Source: Actinomycetes bacterium
GTDB taxonomy: Bacteria > Actinomycetota > Actinomycetes > Actinomycetales > Cellulomonadaceae
Direction: 5' to 3'
Assembly: GCA_023412515.1 (NCBI GenBank)
Contig: JAEYNO010000276.1
Span: 1 to 6,033 of the forward strand
DNA: 6,033 nucleotides
This document shows positions 5,968 through 6,033 of the stretch, piece by piece. Made by a program: the position numbers and the translations under genes. The first letter of the stretch is position 1. Each line of letters begins with the position of its first letter. Below the pieces are notes generated by a model. That model did no database searches. It saw only the letters and a program-made list of their open reading frames with translations, and had not been told where the DNA came from.

Positions 5968-6013
5968 CCGCGATCCGTCGCGGTGCGGGCGCGGTACGCG
6001 CGACGGATCGCGG
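5968..6013. terminator. Long hairpin near the right edge, possible terminator of an upstream gene
   Basis: CCGCGATCCGTCGCG (5968-5982) and CGCGACGGATCGCGG (5999-6013) are perfect 15-bp inverted arms with a 16-base loop. No T-run follows on either side, but terminators without one are common in actinobacteria. Its position ahead of the protease promoter region fits a terminator for a minus-strand gene lying beyond the window. A protein-binding inverted repeat is the alternative. Confidence 0.5.
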
Positions 6014-6033
6014 GTTCGCCGGCGGGCGAGGGG

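Larger units (their letters stand above)
5844..6033. other. Upstream part of the intergenic region, with several palindromes and no supported gene
   Basis: With the promoter region at 5704-5843 this makes about 330 bases without a supported gene. The plus strand at 5844-5890 is pyrimidine-rich with repeated CTTC, ending in the palindrome CTTCGCGAAG (5881-5890). Beyond it lie a 15-bp palindrome (5913-5927), a short stem CGGCGG/CCGCCG (5932-5947) and a long hairpin (5968-6013). Minus-strand frames stay open to the window edge, so the 3' end of an upstream minus-strand gene cannot be excluded; one frame ends in an acidic tail with a TGA at 5840-5842. None has a recognisable domain. Confidence 0.5.

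Noticed and set aside
1..6033. CRISPR array, tRNA, rRNA, insertion sequence, phage or toxin-antitoxin module
   Set aside because: I saw no regularly spaced direct repeats, no tRNA-like fold, no transposase or phage motifs and no pair of small overlapping genes.

Overview
The window looks like chromosomal DNA from a very GC-rich actinobacterium. Third codon positions are almost all G or C, GTG starts occur, and the genes are a modular secreted subtilase and two small proteins of actinobacterial type. The style fits Cellulomonadaceae, Promicromonosporaceae or a related family, but that placement is inference from composition and gene style, not from a marker gene.

All three genes I can support lie on the minus strand, so they read from right to left. 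From 6033 down to 5704 there is about 330 bp without a supported gene. It holds a cluster of inverted repeats (a 15-bp-arm hairpin at 5968-6013, a 15-bp palindrome at 5913-5927 and smaller ones) and two candidate promoters for the protease. One of these overlaps a 16-bp operator-like palindrome. From 5694 to 1567 runs a 1375-residue exported S8 (subtilisin) protease with a complete catalytic triad, an inserted PA domain, a beta-rich middle region and three C-terminal Ig-like repeats. A long GC-rich hairpin at 1508-1554 closes this unit.

Next comes a DUF3806 protein (722-1429), whose best start is a GTG behind a good Shine-Dalgarno sequence rather than the ATG 39 bases upstream. Two small palindromes lie in its leader. 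The last gene (56-610) encodes a 184-residue single-pass membrane protein. Its GTG start sits where a -10 hexamer would start transcription, so its mRNA may be leaderless. The left 55 bases hold only an inverted repeat overlapping that gene's stop.

I see no shared pathway linking the three genes. The protease is an extracellular scavenging or processing enzyme and forms its own transcription unit; the other two are uncharacterised. I found no tRNA, rRNA, CRISPR array, insertion sequence, phage gene or toxin-antitoxin pair, and no convincing new multi-gene system. The points worth a second look are regulatory and architectural. Many very long open frames in other frames and on the plus strand are by-products of the extreme GC content.
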